A program made the position numbers and the translations under genes. From Alphaproteobacteria bacterium (GTDB lineage Bacteria > Pseudomonadota > Alphaproteobacteria > Sphingomonadales > Sphingomonadaceae): a stretch of DNA of 13,205 bases. Shown here one piece after another: positions 1 to 6,653 of the stretch. How positions within the stretch are numbered: the stretch's first letter is position 1; each line of letters begins with the position of its first letter. The DNA lies in NCBI GenBank assembly GCA_018828205.1, contig JAHJWA010000156.1, positions 1 through 13,205 on the forward strand, read 5' to 3'. Under the pieces are notes generated by a model. That model was not told where the DNA came from, searched no databases, and was given only the letters and a program-made list of their open reading frames with translations.

Positions 1-1140
1 CGGCTGGTGAAGGCGGGGGTGCAAGCGGGCAAGACGCCGCTGATCGCGGTCGCGGGCTGCGTGGCGCAGGCCGAGGGCGACGAGATCATGGCGCGCGCGC
101 CGGCGGTCTCGATGGTGGTCGGCCCGCAGGCCTATCACCGCCTGCCCGACATGATCGACAGGGCGGTGCAGGGCGAGCGCGGCACCGACACCGACATGCC
201 CGCGATCGCCAAATTCGCCGCTCTGCCCCAGCGCCGCAAGAGCGCGCCCGCCGCCTTCCTCACCGTGCAGGAAGGCTGCGACAAATTCTGCACCTATTGC
301 GTGGTGCCCTACACCCGCGGCGCCGAGATCTCGCGCCCCTATGCCGATCTCACGCTCGAGGCGCGCAGGCTGGTCGAGGCCGGCGCGCGCGAGATCACGC
401 TGCTGGGCCAGAACGTCTCCGCCTGGAGCGGCGAGGACGAGCGCGGCCACAAGGTCGGGCTGGCCGGGCTGATCCGCGCGCTGGCCGAGGTCGATGGCCT
501 GGCGCGGATCCGCTACACCACCAGCCACCCCGCCGACATGGACGATGCGCTGATCGCCGCGCATGGCGAAGTGCCCAAGCTGATGCCCTATCTCCACCTG
601 CCGGTGCAGAGCGGTTCGGACCGGGTGCTCAAGGCGATGAACCGCAGCCATTCGGCGGAAAGCTATCTGCGGCTGCTCGAGCGCTTCCGCGCCGCGCGGC
701 CCGATCTGGCGCTGAGCGGCGATTTCATCGTCGGCTTCCCGGGCGAGACCGAGGCCGAATTCGCCGAGACGCTCGCGCTGGTCGATGCGGTGGGTTACGC
801 GCAGGCCTATACTTTCAAATATTCGCCCCGTCCGGGCACGCCCGCCGCCACCATGGCCGACCAGGTGGCGATGGAGGTGATGGACGAGCGGCTGCAGCGG
901 CTCCAGGCCGCGATCAACCGCGACCAACACGCCTTCAACCGCGCGAGCGAAGGGCGCGACTGCGAGGTGCTGGTCGAGCGCAAGGGCAAGCTTCCCGGGC
1001 AATGGCTGGGCAAATCGCCCTGGCTGCAATCGGTCTGGTTCGAGGGCGATTGCGCGATCGGCGATCTGGTCGATGTCCATCTGGCCGAGGCCGGACCCAA
1101 TTCCCTACGCGGGATCATCCGCGAGACCGTCGCCGCCTGA
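1..1140 (+). CDS. miaB: tRNA-2-methylthio-N6-dimethylallyladenosine synthase MiaB (5' partial)
   Basis: Radical-SAM enzyme that adds the methylthio group to i6A37 next to the anticodon of tRNAs reading UNN codons. The frame is open from base 1, so the true start lies outside the window. Seen: the end of the N-terminal UPF0004 domain with a cluster cysteine in VAGCVAQ (Cys codon 58-60); the radical-SAM motif CDKFCTYC with Cys codons at 277-279, 289-291 and 298-300, which binds the SAM-coordinating 4Fe-4S cluster; the LPVQSGSDRVLKAMNR and GDFIVGFPGETEAEF stretches typical of methylthiotransferases; and a C-terminal TRAM domain (about 945-1110) for tRNA binding. The TAICVVPYTRG-like context after the Cys motif and the lack of extra domains favour MiaB over RimO or MtaB, as does phoH-ybeY downstream. 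The stop codon lies in a 12-bp tandem repeat. No terminator is obvious before phoH, so cotranscription is possible. Confidence 0.96.
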   Translation, partial: RLVKAGVQAGKTPLIAVAGCVAQAEGDEIMARAPAVSMVVGPQAYHRLPDMIDRAVQGERGTDTDMPAIAKFAALPQRRKSAPAAFLTVQEGCDKFCTYCVVPYTRGAEISRPYADLTLEARRLVEAGAREITLLGQNVSAWSGEDERGHKVGLAGLIRALAEVDGLARIRYTTSHPADMDDALIAAHGEVPKLMPYLHLPVQSGSDRVLKAMNRSHSAESYLRLLERFRAARPDLALSGDFIVGFPGETEAEFAETLALVDAVGYAQAYTFKYSPRPGTPAATMADQVAMEVMDERLQRLQAAINRDQHAFNRASEGRDCEVLVERKGKLPGQWLGKSPWLQSVWFEGDCAIGDLVDVHLAEAGPNSLRGIIRETVAA

Positions 1141-1169
1141 ACGCCCGCCTGAACGCCCGCCTGAAGGCC
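1134..1169. repeat. Three 12-bp tandem repeats spanning the miaB stop codon
   Basis: The unit CGCCTGAACGCC occurs at 1134-1145 and 1146-1157, followed by CGCCTGAAGGCC (one mismatch) at 1158-1169. Each copy carries a TGA in the miaB frame, so the gene ends in three in-frame stops spaced 12 bp apart. A run of eight G follows at 1172-1179. Slippage in this minisatellite would not change the MiaB protein. Confidence 0.85.
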
Positions 1170-1314
1170 CCGGGGGGGGCGCCGAAAGCCGTCGCCAAAC
1201 CATTGCGTCGGCGTGACAATCCACCGCCATACCGCAGCAGCGCTTGCACTGCGCCGATGCGAGCCTCATCTTGCGACTCGCCCGGCCGCGCTTGGCCGAG
1301 TTGTAAAGGACCCT

Positions 1315-2358
1315 ATGGCTCGAAAATCCGCCAGCAGACCCCGCAACGGCGCCACCCCCGCGCTGTCGCCGCCTCCCGTTCCCCAGCGCGAGATCCGTCG
1401 CGCGCAGACCGAGATCAATTTCGACAACCAGAGCCTGCTCGGCGCGCTGTTCGGTCAGTTCGACGCCAATCTGGTCCAGGTCGAGAACCGTCTTGGCGTG
1501 TTCATCTCGGCGCGCGGCGACCAGATCCACATCGAAGGTCCCGAAGACAACGTCGCCCGCGCGCGCGGCGTGCTCCAGGCGATGTACGACCGGCTCGCGC
1601 TGGGTGAGGATCTCGACGCGGGCACGATCGAATCGGTGATCGCCATGTCCAACGAACCCACGCTCGACGGCATCATCGACGGCGAGATCGATCTGCCGCC
1701 GATCATGATCCGCACGCGACGCAAGACCATCGTCCCGCGCAGCGCGACGCAGGCGACCTATATGCGCTCGCTCAGCCGCGACGACATCATCTTCGCGCTC
1801 GGCCCGGCGGGTACGGGCAAGACCTATCTCGCGGTCGCGCAGGCGGTCAGCCAGCTGATCAGCGGCAGCGTCCAGCGGCTGATCCTCTCGCGCCCCGCGG
1901 TCGAGGCGGGCGAGAAGCTGGGCTTCCTTCCCGGCGACATGAAGGACAAGGTCGACCCCTTCCTGCGCCCGCTCTACGATGCGCTCTACGACTGCATGCC
2001 CCCCGAACAGGTCGACAGGCGGATGGCCAGCGGCGAAATCGAGATCGCGCCCATCGCCTTCATGCGCGGGCGCACGCTGGCGGACAGTTTCATCATTCTC
2101 GACGAGGCGCAGAACACCACCCGCGAGCAGATGAAGATGTTCCTCACCCGCTTCGGGCAGAACAGCCGGATGGTGGTCTGCGGCGATCCGCGGCAGGTCG
2201 ATATTCCCGGTGGGATCGGGATGAGCGGGCTGGCCGATGCGGTCGACAAGCTGGAACAGGTCGAAGGCTTCGGCACGATCCGCTTCAGCGCCGCGGATGT
2301 GGTCCGCCACCCGATCGTCGGGCGCATCGTCGAAGCCTATGAGGGGCCGGACGCGTAG
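1315..2358 (+). CDS. phoH: PhoH family P-loop ATPase
   Basis: Cytoplasmic P-loop ATPase of the PhoH/PhoL family, linked in bacteria to RNA metabolism and very often encoded beside ybeY. The 347-residue length is normal. The start at 1315 is chosen because AAAGGA (1305-1310) lies just upstream and the protein then begins MARKSASRPRNG. An in-frame GTG at 1213 exists, but the extra 34 residues look like translated spacer. Seen: a KH-like N-terminal region (about residues 55-95, LGVFISARGDQIHIEG); Walker A GPAGTGKT at residues 163-170 (1801-1824); the SRPAVEAGEKLGFLPGD segment typical of the family; Walker B FIILDEAQN with the Asp-Glu at about 263-264 (2101-2106); and a C-terminal GDPRQVDIPGG sensor-like motif. 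It lies 174 bp after miaB and is separated from ybeY by an unusual insert. Identification is secure; the exact substrate of this family is not settled. Confidence 0.95.
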   Translation: MARKSASRPRNGATPALSPPPVPQREIRRAQTEINFDNQSLLGALFGQFDANLVQVENRLGVFISARGDQIHIEGPEDNVARARGVLQAMYDRLALGEDLDAGTIESVIAMSNEPTLDGIIDGEIDLPPIMIRTRRKTIVPRSATQATYMRSLSRDDIIFALGPAGTGKTYLAVAQAVSQLISGSVQRLILSRPAVEAGEKLGFLPGDMKDKVDPFLRPLYDALYDCMPPEQVDRRMASGEIEIAPIAFMRGRTLADSFIILDEAQNTTREQMKMFLTRFGQNSRMVVCGDPRQVDIPGGIGMSGLADAVDKLEQVEGFGTIRFSAADVVRHPIVGRIVEAYEGPDA

Positions 2359-2417
2359 TCGGCTTTTCGCGGAACGCATTTGCAGGGCGGAAATGCCGCT
2401 AGCGACCCACTTGTGGA

Positions 2418-2440
2418 CCTAGCAGCGCAGCTAGGAGGTG
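2418..2440 (+). promoter_or_regulatory. Perfect hairpin running into a consensus Shine-Dalgarno sequence
   Basis: CCTAGC (2418-2423) and GCTAGG (2430-2435) are perfect 6-bp arms around the loop AGCGCA. The 3' arm merges with AGGAGGTG (2433-2440), a near-ideal anti-16S match, followed 4 nt later by an ATG at 2445. The peptide starting there is Arg-rich (MPRRRNLRGLRRSRC) and its frame overlaps the zinc-ribbon gene in another frame, so I do not call it as a gene. The hairpin could partly mask the ribosome-binding site. What it serves is unknown. Confidence 0.4.
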
Positions 2441-2520
2441 CACGATGCCGCGCCGGCGAAACCTGAGAGGCCTCCGACGATCTCGTTGCGGAGAAAGCCA
2501 TCCTAAGCCATTGGTAGCAA

Positions 2521-2793
2521 ATGAGCATTCTTTCTCCGCTCTGCCCCAGTTGCAGCAAGCCCATCCCACTCGTGCGAACACAGTCGCGGCTAGGGAAGCC
2601 ATTCACTTGCGAAGCCTGCAAGACCCGACTTATCATTCCTCGAAACTATTGGATTCCACTTGGCGCAATTCTAATATTTTGGTCGTTCAAGGACAGGTTC
2701 GAGACAAATATGGGCCTCTTCCTTATGTTTTTGAGCATTGCTGCCCTAGTCGGTTTGTTTTCTTGGATCTTTGCGCAGCCCCGCCGCGCTTGA
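2521..2793 (+). CDS. Small zinc-ribbon membrane protein (hypothetical)
   Basis: A 90-residue protein of unknown function; I do not recognise a named family. Seen: two CxxC knuckles, Cys8-Cys11 (LCPSC) and Cys30-Cys33 (FTCEACK), spaced as in a zinc ribbon; then a hydrophobic stretch at about residues 43-56 (NYWIPLGAILIFWS) and a second clear membrane helix at about 65-85; and a short basic tail (QPRRA). This predicts a cytoplasmic zinc ribbon anchored by two membrane segments. The ordered Cys pairs and hydrophobic blocks argue that the frame is coding, although no good Shine-Dalgarno sequence precedes the ATG. Base composition is unlike its neighbours: by hand count 51 of 120 bases in 2641-2760 are G or C, against 43 of 60 in phoH at 1801-1860. 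This suggests recent acquisition. It interrupts the phoH-ybeY pair, which is normally tight. Confidence 0.7.
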   Translation: MSILSPLCPSCSKPIPLVRTQSRLGKPFTCEACKTRLIIPRNYWIPLGAILIFWSFKDRFETNMGLFLMFLSIAALVGLFSWIFAQPRRA

Positions 2794-2924
2794 ATTGGTG
2801 TCCGCTTGCCACCCAGTTTCGGCCATCGAAAATGCCAATCCTGCGTCCCGCTCGCTGCCACTGGGTCGGCGTCTCGTCCCGCACCGTTCCTAATCGCGGC
2901 AAACCGCGCTAGGCGCTGGGGATC
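2794..2924. other. Spacer before ybeY with no supported gene
   Basis: This 131-bp stretch holds no supported gene. ACCCAGT (2811-2817) and ACTGGGT (2860-2866) form 7-bp inverted arms 42 bp apart, which may be chance. No convincing promoter or terminator is visible. GGGGA at 2918-2922 lies only 2 nt before the ybeY ATG. Confidence 0.5.
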
Positions 2925-3413
2925 ATGCAGTTTGATATCGATATCGAGGGTTGGCCCCCCGGGGCATGGGAAGCTCTGGCACAGCGCGCTGCCGATGCCG
3001 CGGGCGAGGCCGAGCCCCTGCTCGCCAATCCGCGGCTGTCGGCCAGCCTGCTGTTCACCTCCGACGCCGAGGTGCACGCGCTCAACCGCGAATGGCGCGC
3101 GCGCGACAAGCCGACCAATGTCCTTTCCTTCCCGATGCTTGAGCGCGAGGATCTGCGCGCGCTCGCGGCAGATGGCCCGCCCGAACTGCTCGGGGATATC
3201 GCGTTGGCACACGAGACCTGCGCGCACGAGGCGGCCGAAAAGGGGGTTTCGCTCGTCGATCACGCCGCCCATCTGATCGTCCACGGCCTGCTCCATCTGG
3301 CGGGTCACGATCATGTCGCAAGCGATGCGCAGGCCGCGGCGATGGAGCGGCTGGAGATCGCGGCGCTTGAAATACTGGCGATCCCTGATCCATATGGGGA
3401 TCGCGTTGAGTAG
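2925..3413 (+). CDS. ybeY: Endoribonuclease YbeY
   Basis: Single-strand-specific zinc endoribonuclease needed for 16S rRNA 3'-end maturation and 70S ribosome quality control; it acts in the cytoplasm. The 162-residue length is normal. Seen: the UPF0054 signature HGLLHLAGHDH with zinc ligands His120, His124 and His130, preceded by the conserved blocks LNREWRARDKPTNVLSFP (about 53-70) and LGDIALAHETC (about 89-99). The ATG at 2925 gives the expected MQFDIDIEG start, although the upstream GGGGA is unusually close. It is followed 17 nt later by the CorC/HlyC gene, so these two are probably one transcript. The phoH-ybeY-corC order is the usual one, broken here only by the zinc-ribbon gene. Confidence 0.97.
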   Translation: MQFDIDIEGWPPGAWEALAQRAADAAGEAEPLLANPRLSASLLFTSDAEVHALNREWRARDKPTNVLSFPMLEREDLRALAADGPPELLGDIALAHETCAHEAAEKGVSLVDHAAHLIVHGLLHLAGHDHVASDAQAAAMERLEIAALEILAIPDPYGDRVE

Positions 3414-3430
3414 GAGTGCGTTCAAGGGCC

Positions 3431-4351
3431 ATGCCCGATTCGTCATCAACCGCGGGAGACGCGGAAAGTAGCGGCGGGCTTTGGCCCGCTATCCGAAGAT
3501 TGTTCGACTCCGATCAAGGCGACCGTTCGCTGCGCGCGCAGCTCGAGGAAGCCATCGACGAGCACGAGGGCGAAAACTCGGGTGCCCCCGAAACCGTCGA
3601 GAGCCGCAAGGGCGACCTCTCCTCGGTCGAGCGCCAGATGCTGCGCAATCTGCTCCATTTCAGCGAGCACGATGCCGACGACGTCTCGATCCCGCGCGGC
3701 GAGATCATCGCGGTCGAGGCTTCCGCGAGCTGGGCGGAGCTGGTCAACACCTTCGCCGAGCACGGCCATTCGCGGCTGCCGGTCTATCGCGACCAGCTCG
3801 ACGAGGTGGTCGGCATGATCCACCTCAAGGACGTCTTCCCCTTCCTCGCGCGCGGCGATCAGCCGCCCGGCGACTGGACGGTGCTGATGCGCCAGCCGCT
3901 CTATGTCCCGCAGACGCGCAACGCGCTCGACGTGCTCGCCGACATGCGCGCGCAGCGGATGCATCTCGCCATCGTGCTCGATGAATTCTCGGGCACCGAC
4001 GGCATCATCACGATCGAGGATCTGGTCGAGGAAATCGTCGGCGACATCGAGGACGAGCACGACGAGACCCCGGTGGATCTCATCCTGTCGATCGGCGACG
4101 GGATGTGGGATTGCGATGCCCGCGCCGAGCTCGACGAGGTCGCCGAACGGATCGATCCACGGCTCGCCGAGGTCGAGGAATCGGTCGATACGCTCGGCGG
4201 GCTGACCTTCGTGCTGGCCGAGCAGGTTCCCCCCGTGGGCGCGGTGATCGATCACCCGAGCGGCTGGCGAATCGAGGTCATCGACGGCGACGAGACCCAT
4301 GTCACGAGGCTGCGGCTGCACGCGCCCGACCGCGAAGAGACCGACCGATAG
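3431..4351 (+). CDS. CorC/HlyC family CBS-domain protein
   Basis: A 306-residue soluble protein of the TlyC/HlyC/CorC family, annotated variously as hemolysin or Mg/Co efflux accessory protein. Seen: a variable acidic N-terminus; the entry to the first CBS domain (HDADDVSIPRGEIIAVEAS, about 80-98) continuing through SRLPVYRDQLDEVVGMIHLKD; a second CBS domain with MHLAIVLDEFSGTDGIITIEDLVEEIVGDIEDEHD (about 178-211); and a C-terminal CorC_HlyC (transporter-associated) domain (about 225-298, LGGLTFVLAEQVPPVGAVI). There is no DUF21 membrane domain, so it is the short cytoplasmic form. The ATG at 3431 is preferred; a GTG at 3416 would add five residues. CBS pairs bind adenosyl ligands in this family. 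lnt is the usual next gene in alphaproteobacteria; here it is replaced by a LysR gene. Confidence 0.92.
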   Translation: MPDSSSTAGDAESSGGLWPAIRRLFDSDQGDRSLRAQLEEAIDEHEGENSGAPETVESRKGDLSSVERQMLRNLLHFSEHDADDVSIPRGEIIAVEASASWAELVNTFAEHGHSRLPVYRDQLDEVVGMIHLKDVFPFLARGDQPPGDWTVLMRQPLYVPQTRNALDVLADMRAQRMHLAIVLDEFSGTDGIITIEDLVEEIVGDIEDEHDETPVDLILSIGDGMWDCDARAELDEVAERIDPRLAEVEESVDTLGGLTFVLAEQVPPVGAVIDHPSGWRIEVIDGDETHVTRLRLHAPDREETDR

Positions 4352-4392
4352 CGCTCTCGACAGGACGGCTCGCGGACGCCATGGAGTAGGCG

Positions 4393-5277
4393 ATGGTCAT
4401 CCGCCGACTTCCCCCGCTCCGCGCGCTCGAAGCCTTTGCCCGCACCGTCCGCCTCGGCTCGGCTCGCGCCGCCGCCGACGAACTGGGTCTCAGCCCCTCC
4501 GCGCTGTCGCGGCGGATCGGCAATCTCGAAAGCTTCGTGGGCAAGAAGCTGTTCACCCGCGCGCGCCAGTCGATGCAGCTGACCGACGAGGGCCAGGCTT
4601 TCTACGAATCGGTCAATCCGCATCTCGAGGCCTTGGCCCGCGCGGTCGAAAGCCAGTCGGAAAACCTCTCGCTGCTGCGGCTCAGGCTGGGTGTGCTGCC
4701 GCTGTTCGGCAGCCAGCGGCTGTTCCCGCGGCTGAGCGAATTGCGCGCCTCGCATCCGCTGCTGCACATCGACATCGACACCGGGCCGCATATCGAGGAC
4801 CGGGTCGGCGATACGCTCGACGCCGGGATCATCCTCTCGCGCGGGCCGGCCAGCGGGCTGCACGCGGTGCGGCTCGACTACAACCGCGTCCACGCCATCG
4901 CCAACCGCGCGATCGCCGAGGCGGTGGGGGAGCAACCCGACGGCGCGCTGCTCGCCAAGCAGACCTTTCTGATCCACCAGGAACTGCCCGCCAGTTTCGA
5001 AGCGTGGAAGGCGGCGCTCTCGCTGCACGATCTCGAGCCCGCGGCGATCGACCATTACGATTCGGGACAGCTGATGCTGGCTGCCGCCGCGCAGGGGCTG
5101 GGGATCGCGATCATGCACGACGACCATCTGCGCCGCGCCGCCGATCCGCGGCTGACCAATCTCTACGGCGTCGAGGTCGAAAGCCCCTACAGCTACTGGT
5201 TCGTCTGCCGCCCGACCGCGCTCGAGGAGCGCCCGGTGCGGATCTTCCACGACTGGCTGGTGCGCGCCGAACTCTAG
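4393..5277 (+). CDS. LysR family transcriptional regulator (GcvA-like)
   Basis: A 294-residue DNA-binding regulator. Seen: an N-terminal winged helix-turn-helix (about residues 5-64) with the LysR pattern LRALEAFARTVRLGSARAAADELGLSPSALSRRI and KLFTRA; a linker helix to about 88; and a periplasmic-binding-like effector domain (about 90-290) with the typical AAAAQGLGIAIMHDD segment and the closing VRIFHDWLV. The PPLRALEAFA start and LTDEGQAFYE resemble GcvA/AmpR-type members. GGAG (4383-4386) sits 6 nt before the ATG. It follows the CorC gene by 41 bp on the same strand and its stop codon overlaps that of plsC on the other strand. The target and effector cannot be told from the sequence; no divergent target gene is adjacent, which is unusual for this family. 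Confidence 0.93.
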   Translation: MVIRRLPPLRALEAFARTVRLGSARAAADELGLSPSALSRRIGNLESFVGKKLFTRARQSMQLTDEGQAFYESVNPHLEALARAVESQSENLSLLRLRLGVLPLFGSQRLFPRLSELRASHPLLHIDIDTGPHIEDRVGDTLDAGIILSRGPASGLHAVRLDYNRVHAIANRAIAEAVGEQPDGALLAKQTFLIHQELPASFEAWKAALSLHDLEPAAIDHYDSGQLMLAAAAQGLGIAIMHDDHLRRAADPRLTNLYGVEVESPYSYWFVCRPTALEERPVRIFHDWLVRAEL

Positions 5278-6128
5278 CTGGGCGGCGGCGAGTGGCTGTC
5301 CGGCACCCGATCGGCGGGCGCGACATAGCGCACCGGCGCGACCGTATGCGCGAAATCGCGCAGCGGATGATCCAGCGCCGCCAGCAGCGCTTCCTCGATC
5401 TGCTCGCGCGCCTTGGCGGCGATCGCCTTGCGCCCGCGATGGTGCTCGGGGCTGAAGGGCTCGAGAAAATGGATCCGCACGGGGAAGCTGCCGCGCCGCG
5501 AGAGTATCCGCTTGGCGTTGTTGAGGCCGCCCTCGTCGCCGATCCAGCCGATCTCCTCGCCGGCCTTGCCGTAATCGAGCATCACCGGCTGGACCAGCAC
5601 CCCGGGCGGCGGCGGTTCGAGCACCGAGAGCATCGAGGATTTGAACGGCAGCAGCGAATGCCCGTCGGTGGTGGTACCTTCGGGAAAGACCGTCACCGAC
5701 CAATTGTCCGCCAGCGCCTCGCGCAGGGCGTTGATCTGCTCGGCGACGCCCAGCCGGTTCTCGCGCTGGACGAAGACGGTGCGGTTGAGCGCGCACAGCC
5801 AGCCGATCACCGGGACCTGCGACAATTCGTATTTCGCGACGAAGGCGGTCCCGCTCGCGCCGGCCAGCGCCAGAATGTCGATCCAGGAAATATGGTTGGA
5901 GATGAAGAACACGTCGCGCCGCAGCGGGGTGCCGGTGATCTCGACGCGCGCCCCCGATACCCGCGCGACAGAGCGCAGGAAGTACATCGGGAAGGGCGAG
6001 CCATAGGCGAAGATGCGGAACAGGTAGTGCAGCGGAACGAAGACGATCAGCAGCGCGAGGATCCCCGCGGTGCGCAGCGCCAACCGGATCCGGCCGGGCC
6101 AGTCGAGTAGGGTGGTCTCGCCGCGCAT
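5274..6128 (-). CDS. plsC: 1-acyl-sn-glycerol-3-phosphate acyltransferase (PlsC family)
   Basis: Membrane-associated acyltransferase that transfers an acyl chain to lysophosphatidic acid to form phosphatidic acid. Seen in the 284-residue protein: an N-terminal hydrophobic helix (about 20-40, TAGILALLIVFVPLHYLF); the catalytic HX4D motif NHISWID with His79 and Asp84; the FPEGTT acyl-acceptor motif at 148-153; and the downstream VQPVMLDYG block. The start at 6128 (MRGETTLLDWPGR) is chosen because everything upstream overlaps fur in another frame; it leaves a 28-nt gap to fur, so the two are likely cotranscribed. The ribosome-binding site is weak. The paralogous activity OlsA (lyso-ornithine-lipid acylation) is a real alternative, since alphaproteobacterial olsA belongs to this family. 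The last codons overlap the convergent LysR gene by 4 nt. Confidence 0.9.
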   Translation of the reverse strand: MRGETTLLDWPGRIRLALRTAGILALLIVFVPLHYLFRIFAYGSPFPMYFLRSVARVSGARVEITGTPLRRDVFFISNHISWIDILALAGASGTAFVAKYELSQVPVIGWLCALNRTVFVQRENRLGVAEQINALREALADNWSVTVFPEGTTTDGHSLLPFKSSMLSVLEPPPPGVLVQPVMLDYGKAGEEIGWIGDEGGLNNAKRILSRRGSFPVRIHFLEPFSPEHHRGRKAIAAKAREQIEEALLAALDHPLRDFAHTVAPVRYVAPADRVPDSHSPPPS

Positions 6129-6156
6129 CGCGGCCAGACGCGCGTCGCTGCGGGTT

Positions 6157-6579
6157 TCAGTCCTCGCGGTCGAGCCGGACGCCATAGAGTTCCATCCGGT
6201 GATCGACGAGACGGTAGCCCAGCTTCTCCGCGATCTGCTTCTGCAGCGCTTCGAGTTCGGGATCGACGAATTCGACGACATTGCCGCTCTCGACATCGAT
6301 CAGATGGTCGTGATGCGCCTCGGGCGCGGCTTCGTAGCGCGCACGGCCGTCGCCGAAGTCGTGGCGGTCGAGAATGCCGGCATCCTCGAACAGCCGGACG
6401 GTGCGATAGACCGTGGCGATCGAGATCTTGGCGTCGATCGCGGAGGCGCGGGCGTGCAGCATCTCCACATCGGGATGGTCGTCGCTCTCGGACAGGACGC
6501 GCGCGATGGTGCGGCGCTGCTCGGTAATCCGCAGCCCCTTGTCGGCGCAAAGCTGTTCGAGGTCGATCCGCTGCTGCAA
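6157..6579 (-). CDS. fur: Fur family metal-responsive transcriptional regulator
   Basis: Cytoplasmic metal-dependent repressor of 140 residues. Seen: a winged helix with GLRITEQRRTIARVL and ISIATVYRTVRLFEDAGIL (about 15-70), and a metal-binding dimerisation domain with AHHDHLIDVESGNVVEF. Aligned by eye to E. coli Fur with a +2 offset, both metal sites are complete: His35, Glu83, His90, His92, and His89, Asp91, Glu110, His127. The Cys pair of the structural zinc site is missing (Asp95 and Ser98 instead), as is common in alphaproteobacterial Fur/Mur. The start is a TTG at 6579: a GGAG complement (6586-6589) sits 6 nt upstream and the protein then begins with the expected QQRIDLEQLC. An ATG at 6615 would translate through the mucR terminator hairpin. 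The response could be to iron or to manganese (Mur); the sequence cannot decide. Confidence 0.92.
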   Translation of the reverse strand: MQQRIDLEQLCADKGLRITEQRRTIARVLSESDDHPDVEMLHARASAIDAKISIATVYRTVRLFEDAGILDRHDFGDGRARYEAAPEAHHDHLIDVESGNVVEFVDPELEALQKQIAEKLGYRLVDHRMELYGVRLDRED

Positions 6580-6594
6580 GTCATGCTCCAATAC

Positions 6595-6630
6595 AAGAAA
6601 ACGCCCCGCACCCATAGGGGGGCGGGGCGT
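6595..6630 (-). terminator. Intrinsic terminator of the MucR-family gene
   Basis: The arms 6601-6609 (ACGCCCCGC) and 6622-6630 (GCGGGGCGT) pair perfectly over 9 bp. After one mismatch, CCC (6611-6613) can pair with GGG (6618-6620), giving about 12 pairs with a 4-nt loop. Read on the minus strand the stem is followed at once by TTTTCTT (6601-6595). The plus strand has no T run, so it acts toward fur. It lies about 24 bp beyond the MucR-family stop and its T tract ends only about 5 nt from the fur Shine-Dalgarno sequence. Confidence 0.9.
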
Positions 6631-6653
6631 CTTGCTCAAGCATCAGCCTGCGA

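Noticed and set aside
1213..1314. N-terminal extension of PhoH from a GTG at 1213
   Set aside because: The added residues look like translated spacer, while the ATG at 1315 has AAAGGA just upstream and gives a family-typical length.
2344..2366. Possible terminator after phoH (GCCGG...TCGGC then TTTT)
   Set aside because: The stem is only four Watson-Crick pairs plus one G-T pair with an 8-nt loop and four T, too weak to call.
1105..2379. A 424-codon minus-strand frame across phoH
   Set aside because: It is the antisense shadow of a well-supported P-loop ATPase and shows the Arg/Asp/His-rich composition typical of such shadows.
2811..2866. 7-bp inverted arms ACCCAGT/ACTGGGT in the spacer before ybeY
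   Set aside because: The arms are short and 42 bp apart, so chance is likely and no mobile-element coding sequence or target duplication accompanies them.
2445..2912. A 155-codon plus-strand frame starting after a consensus Shine-Dalgarno sequence
   Set aside because: Beyond the first 25 codons it runs out of frame through the zinc-ribbon gene and spacer and has no family pattern. The start signal itself is kept as a finding.
4252..5796. A 514-codon minus-strand frame across the LysR gene
   Set aside because: It is antisense to LysR and out of frame with plsC. The sequence has no recognisable motif, while both true genes in the region show clear family signatures.
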